DNA of 64,000 nt, taken from positions 62,001-126,000 of the forward strand of contig CAMCLD010000002.1 of assembly GCA_945875635.1 (NCBI GenBank), given 5' to 3'. Each line of letters opens with the position of its first letter. Within the stretch, counting starts at the first letter, position 1. This DNA comes from an uncultured Prevotella sp. (lineage in GTDB: Bacteria > Bacteroidota > Bacteroidia > Bacteroidales > Bacteroidaceae). The notes under the pieces are model-generated. The model ran no database searches. It had not been told where the DNA came from and was given only the letters and a program-made list of their open reading frames with translations. Shown here one piece after another: positions 61,611 to 64,000 of this stretch. The translations under genes and the position numbers were made by a program.

Positions 61611-62105
61611 ATGAAAAAGTTATTATTATTGCTGATAGCCATCGCTACATTTACCATGGCATCGGCACAGAAAGCAGAAACAGTTGTTGAAAATTACAAG
61701 TCAAAAGGTCAGTATGTGCCTGTTGACAAAAGCACAATCACGATGATGTTGCCTGTGCTTAAGCAGCAGTTGCCAGAAGCTCAATACAAAGCAATGGAAG
61801 GTCCATTGAAAAAGATGGACAGCTTGCAACTATTGGTATTCGGTCCTGGAAAGGATGATGTTTACCAGTCATTCCAGAACGACATACTCTCATTGCTTAA
61901 CAATGGCTACGAGCGCAAAGACATGCAGCCAGAGGAGGGAAACTCACCTGTTTGCATAATAAAAACAGAGAATGGTATGCTAAAGGAAGTGGTAATATGC
62001 GACAAGGGAACGCCTGAGACGGGACCGGTTATGATGTTTATGAAAGGTGAGTTCTCAAGTGATGATATTGATGCCTTGAGCAACTTAAGTAGTGGATTGA
62101 TGTAA
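61611..62105 (+). CDS. DUF4252-like secreted protein
   Basis: 164 residues. Signal peptide MKKLLLLLIAIATFTMASAQ. The body has PLKKMDSLQLLVFGPGKDD, a Y-x-S-F-x-x-D-I-x-x-LL helix and CIIKTENGMLKEVVICD, which resembles DUF4252. That family usually carries a conserved domain of this length and has no known activity. The closing MKGEFSSDDIDALSNL fits as well. It lies 38 bases after the HhH gene. Confidence 0.65.
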   Translation: MKKLLLLLIAIATFTMASAQKAETVVENYKSKGQYVPVDKSTITMMLPVLKQQLPEAQYKAMEGPLKKMDSLQLLVFGPGKDDVYQSFQNDILSLLNNGYERKDMQPEEGNSPVCIIKTENGMLKEVVICDKGTPETGPVMMFMKGEFSSDDIDALSNLSSGLM

Positions 62106-62191
62106 ATGCTTCTGATGCCATACGATAAATCCTTTAGTGTTAAAAATACTAACTTTCTTACTATAATTTAGGCTTTTACATAAAATATGAG

Positions 62192-62200
62192 TAATTTTGC
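62192..62200 (+). promoter_or_regulatory. -7 box of tig
   Basis: TAATTTTGC, with TTTAGG about 21 bases upstream as a weak -33. It gives a leader of about 48 bases to the ATG at 62255. Confidence 0.65.
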
Positions 62201-62254
62201 AACCCATTTACGTATAAGTGTAAAATAGAATAATAACATAACAAAAACTCGAAG

Positions 62255-63625
62255 ATGAAGATTTCATTTGAAAATCCTGACAAGGTGAATGGCTTGATGA
62301 CCATTTCCGTAGAAGAGGAAGATTACAAGGAAAATGTTGAGAAAAAGCTAAAGGAATATCGTAAAAAGGCAAATATTCCAGGGTTCCGTCCCGGAATGGT
62401 TCCAATGGGACTCATCAAGCGCCAGTTCGGAGCAACTGTCAAGATGGACGTCATAAACAACCTTTTGGGAGAAAACCTGCAAAAGTATATCGTTGACAAC
62501 AATATACAGATGCTTGGAAAACCAATGGGCAATGAGGAACAGGAACCTGTAGACATAGAGAAAGGACTTCCTCCTTATGAGTTCAAGTTTGATATTGCTG
62601 TGGCACCAGAGCTCAATGTGGCTTTGACGGCAGATGACCAGATAGAGTATTTCGACATTGAGGTTGACGACCAACTTGTGGACAATCAGGTGAACATGTA
62701 TGCAAGCAGGGCTGGTCATTACAATGATAAAGTTGAGACTTTCGATGCCACCAAGAACGACCTTCTAAGTGGTGATTTAAGGGAACTTGACTCAGAAGGG
62801 AACTCACTTGAAGGCGGAATCGTTGTTGACTCAGCAAGCATTATGCCTCAGTATTTCAAGGGTGATGAGCAGAAAACTCTGTTCGAAAATGCAAAGGTTG
62901 GAGATATTATAACATTCAATCCAAGCAAGGCATATACTGGTAATGACGCAGAGGTTGCTTCTCTCCTGAAAATCGACAAGGCTAATGTGGCAGAGCATGC
63001 GGGAGATTTCAGCTATCAGATAACAAAAATTTCTCGTTACGAGAATGCAGAAATTAACAAAGAACTGTTCGACTCTGCCTTTGGCAAGGATGCTAACATA
63101 GAGACAGAGGAACAGTTCCGCGAGAAGATAAAGAAAGAGTTGTCAGTACAGTTGGAGCAGAACAGCGATTTCGCATTCCTTAAAAGTGTTCGCACGTATT
63201 GCGAGCAGAAGGCAGGAGAAGTTGTCTTCCCTGAGGCAATACTCAAAAGAATAATGCTCGACAACAACAAGGACAAGGGAGAGGATTATGTCGAGAACAA
63301 CTTTGAACAGAGTATAAAAGAGTTGGAGTGGCATCTCATAAGGGAGAAACTCGCTCAGGCAAATGGTGTGAAAGTAGAGGAGGCTGACATAAAGGCAGCA
63401 GCCCGCGATTATGCCAGAATGCAGTTCGCACAATACGGCATGTCAAACGTTCCAGATGACACTCTTGACAGCTATGCCGCCGAGATGCTCAAGAAATATG
63501 AGACAGTAGAGGCAATGTCAGAGCGTGTTATCGACAAGAAACTTACGGATGCCCTTAAGTCTGTTGTGAAACTTGATAGAAAATCCATATCTCTTGATGA
63601 TTTCAATAAGAAAATGGAAGCATAA
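62255..63625 (+). CDS. tig: Trigger factor, ribosome-associated chaperone
   Basis: 456 residues. The N-terminal ribosome-binding domain holds the signature GFRPGMVPMGLIKRQFG (about 47-63). A middle domain in the FKBP position (about 145-240) is poorly conserved, so prolyl isomerase activity is uncertain. The C-terminal helical arms (about 250-430) include FREKIKKELSVQLEQNSDF and YARMQFAQYGMSNVPDDTL. It is followed by clpP, the usual tig-clpP order. Confidence 0.9.
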   Translation: MKISFENPDKVNGLMTISVEEEDYKENVEKKLKEYRKKANIPGFRPGMVPMGLIKRQFGATVKMDVINNLLGENLQKYIVDNNIQMLGKPMGNEEQEPVDIEKGLPPYEFKFDIAVAPELNVALTADDQIEYFDIEVDDQLVDNQVNMYASRAGHYNDKVETFDATKNDLLSGDLRELDSEGNSLEGGIVVDSASIMPQYFKGDEQKTLFENAKVGDIITFNPSKAYTGNDAEVASLLKIDKANVAEHAGDFSYQITKISRYENAEINKELFDSAFGKDANIETEEQFREKIKKELSVQLEQNSDFAFLKSVRTYCEQKAGEVVFPEAILKRIMLDNNKDKGEDYVENNFEQSIKELEWHLIREKLAQANGVKVEEADIKAAARDYARMQFAQYGMSNVPDDTLDSYAAEMLKKYETVEAMSERVIDKKLTDALKSVVKLDRKSISLDDFNKKMEA

Positions 63626-63660
63626 TACATAGTTTTTAGAAAAAACTTTGATATTAACAC

Positions 63661-63725
63661 AAAGGTTGTCGACTTTTTTTGTTATCTTTGTACTAAAAAT
63701 AACAGAAAGGTTGACAACCTTTTTC
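63661..63725 (+). promoter_or_regulatory. clpP leader: -7 box and small hairpin
   Basis: TATCTTTG at 63683-63690 looks like a -7 element. Twenty bases downstream AAAGGTT-GAC-AACCTTT (63706-63722) forms a hairpin followed by TTC. The word AAAGGTTG also stands at 63661. Either tig terminator or clpP 5' leader structure. Confidence 0.5.
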
Positions 63726-63750
63726 AATTTACATAAATCAAACAAGTATT

Positions 63751-64000
63751 ATGAATGATTTTAGGAAATTCGCAACTCGCCATTTAGGGATGAATGGCAT
63801 GGCTCTTGACGATGTTCTAAGAGCACAGTCAAAGTATATGAATCCGTATATTCTTGAGGAACGTCAGCTTAATGTGACACAGATGGATGTGTTCTCACGT
63901 CTGATGATGGACCGTGTGATATTTCTTGGTACAGAGATTGACGATTATACAGCTAATACATTGCAAGCCCAGTTGCTTTACCTTGACTCTGTTGACCCAG
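63751..64000 (+). CDS. clpP: ATP-dependent Clp protease proteolytic subunit, N-terminal part, cut by window end
   Basis: 83 codons are visible from ATG 63751. VFSRLMMDRVIFLGTEIDDY and TANTLQAQLLYLDSVDP match the beginning of ClpP, where the first conserved block is S-R-L-x-x-x-R-I-I-F-L-G. The N-terminal extension (MNDFRKFATRHLGMNG) of about 40 residues is usual for Bacteroidetes ClpP. The catalytic Ser-His-Asp lies beyond the window. ClpP forms the chamber of ClpXP and degrades unfolded or tagged proteins. Confidence 0.92.
   Translation, partial: MNDFRKFATRHLGMNGMALDDVLRAQSKYMNPYILEERQLNVTQMDVFSRLMMDRVIFLGTEIDDYTANTLQAQLLYLDSVDP

Overview
The window comes from a Bacteroidetes chromosome, most likely Prevotella/Segatella or a close relative. 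The evidence is SusC/SusD pairs, surface lipoproteins with acidic residues after the lipobox cysteine, type IX secretion (T9SS) C-terminal sorting domains, DUF4292/DUF2851/DUF4252 families, a CRP-free SUF layout, and repeated promoters of the Bacteroidetes form TTTG-N19/20-TAnnTTTGC. No rRNA, tRNA, CRISPR array, prophage or transposase gene was seen.

Region by region. 1-10.3 kb is a xylan utilisation locus: the 3' end of a GH35-type glycosidase, then a four-gene operon (SusC transporter, SusD binding lipoprotein, IPT/TIG surface glycan-binding lipoprotein, GH10 xylanase with carbohydrate-binding modules inserted in its catalytic domain). A strong terminator and a decayed GH43 relic follow. 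10.7-19.7 kb holds three large minus-strand secreted proteins that all end in T9SS sorting domains: a leucine-rich-repeat protein made of three super-modules, a subtilisin-like protease, and a beta-sandwich repeat protein. 19.9-22.0 kb has a lipoprotein and a succinate/acetate CoA-transferase, divergent from a plus-strand run cysS, PAP2 phosphatase, DUF2851, thioesterase, dprA, dusB (22.2-28.4 kb).

28.4-34.3 kb is a GTGD-repeat lipoprotein plus the sufB-C-D-S iron-sulfur operon. 34.5-39.6 kb is the rimP-nusA-infB operon, with a terminator-like hairpin right at its 5' end and a repeat block between nusA and infB. 39.6-42.1 kb is ruvB-coaD-ybeY-ridA. 42.4-47.6 kb has a clostripain-family lipoprotein, an rRNA/tRNA methyltransferase, sufE, a U32 peptidase-like RNA modification protein and dgt. 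47.7-52.5 kb is dut followed by a TPR protein, a DUF4292 lipoprotein and an EnvC-like factor (envelope cluster). 52.5-64 kb carries an ArgE-like deacetylase, a 74-bp tandem repeat, an acyl-CoA ligase, prfB without the programmed frameshift, an unlisted 47-residue membrane ORF, a CYTH protein, two tandem SNF-type transporters, an HhH protein, a DUF4252 protein, tig and the start of clpP.

The most unusual feature is the intergenic DNA. Several families of short, inverted or tandem repeats recur between otherwise ordinary genes, including a 92-bp element with 24-bp inverted ends present twice in full and once truncated against the dusB start. No convincing new enzymatic or defence system was found; the best leads are these repeats, the rimP leader hairpin, and the triplicated LRR protein.
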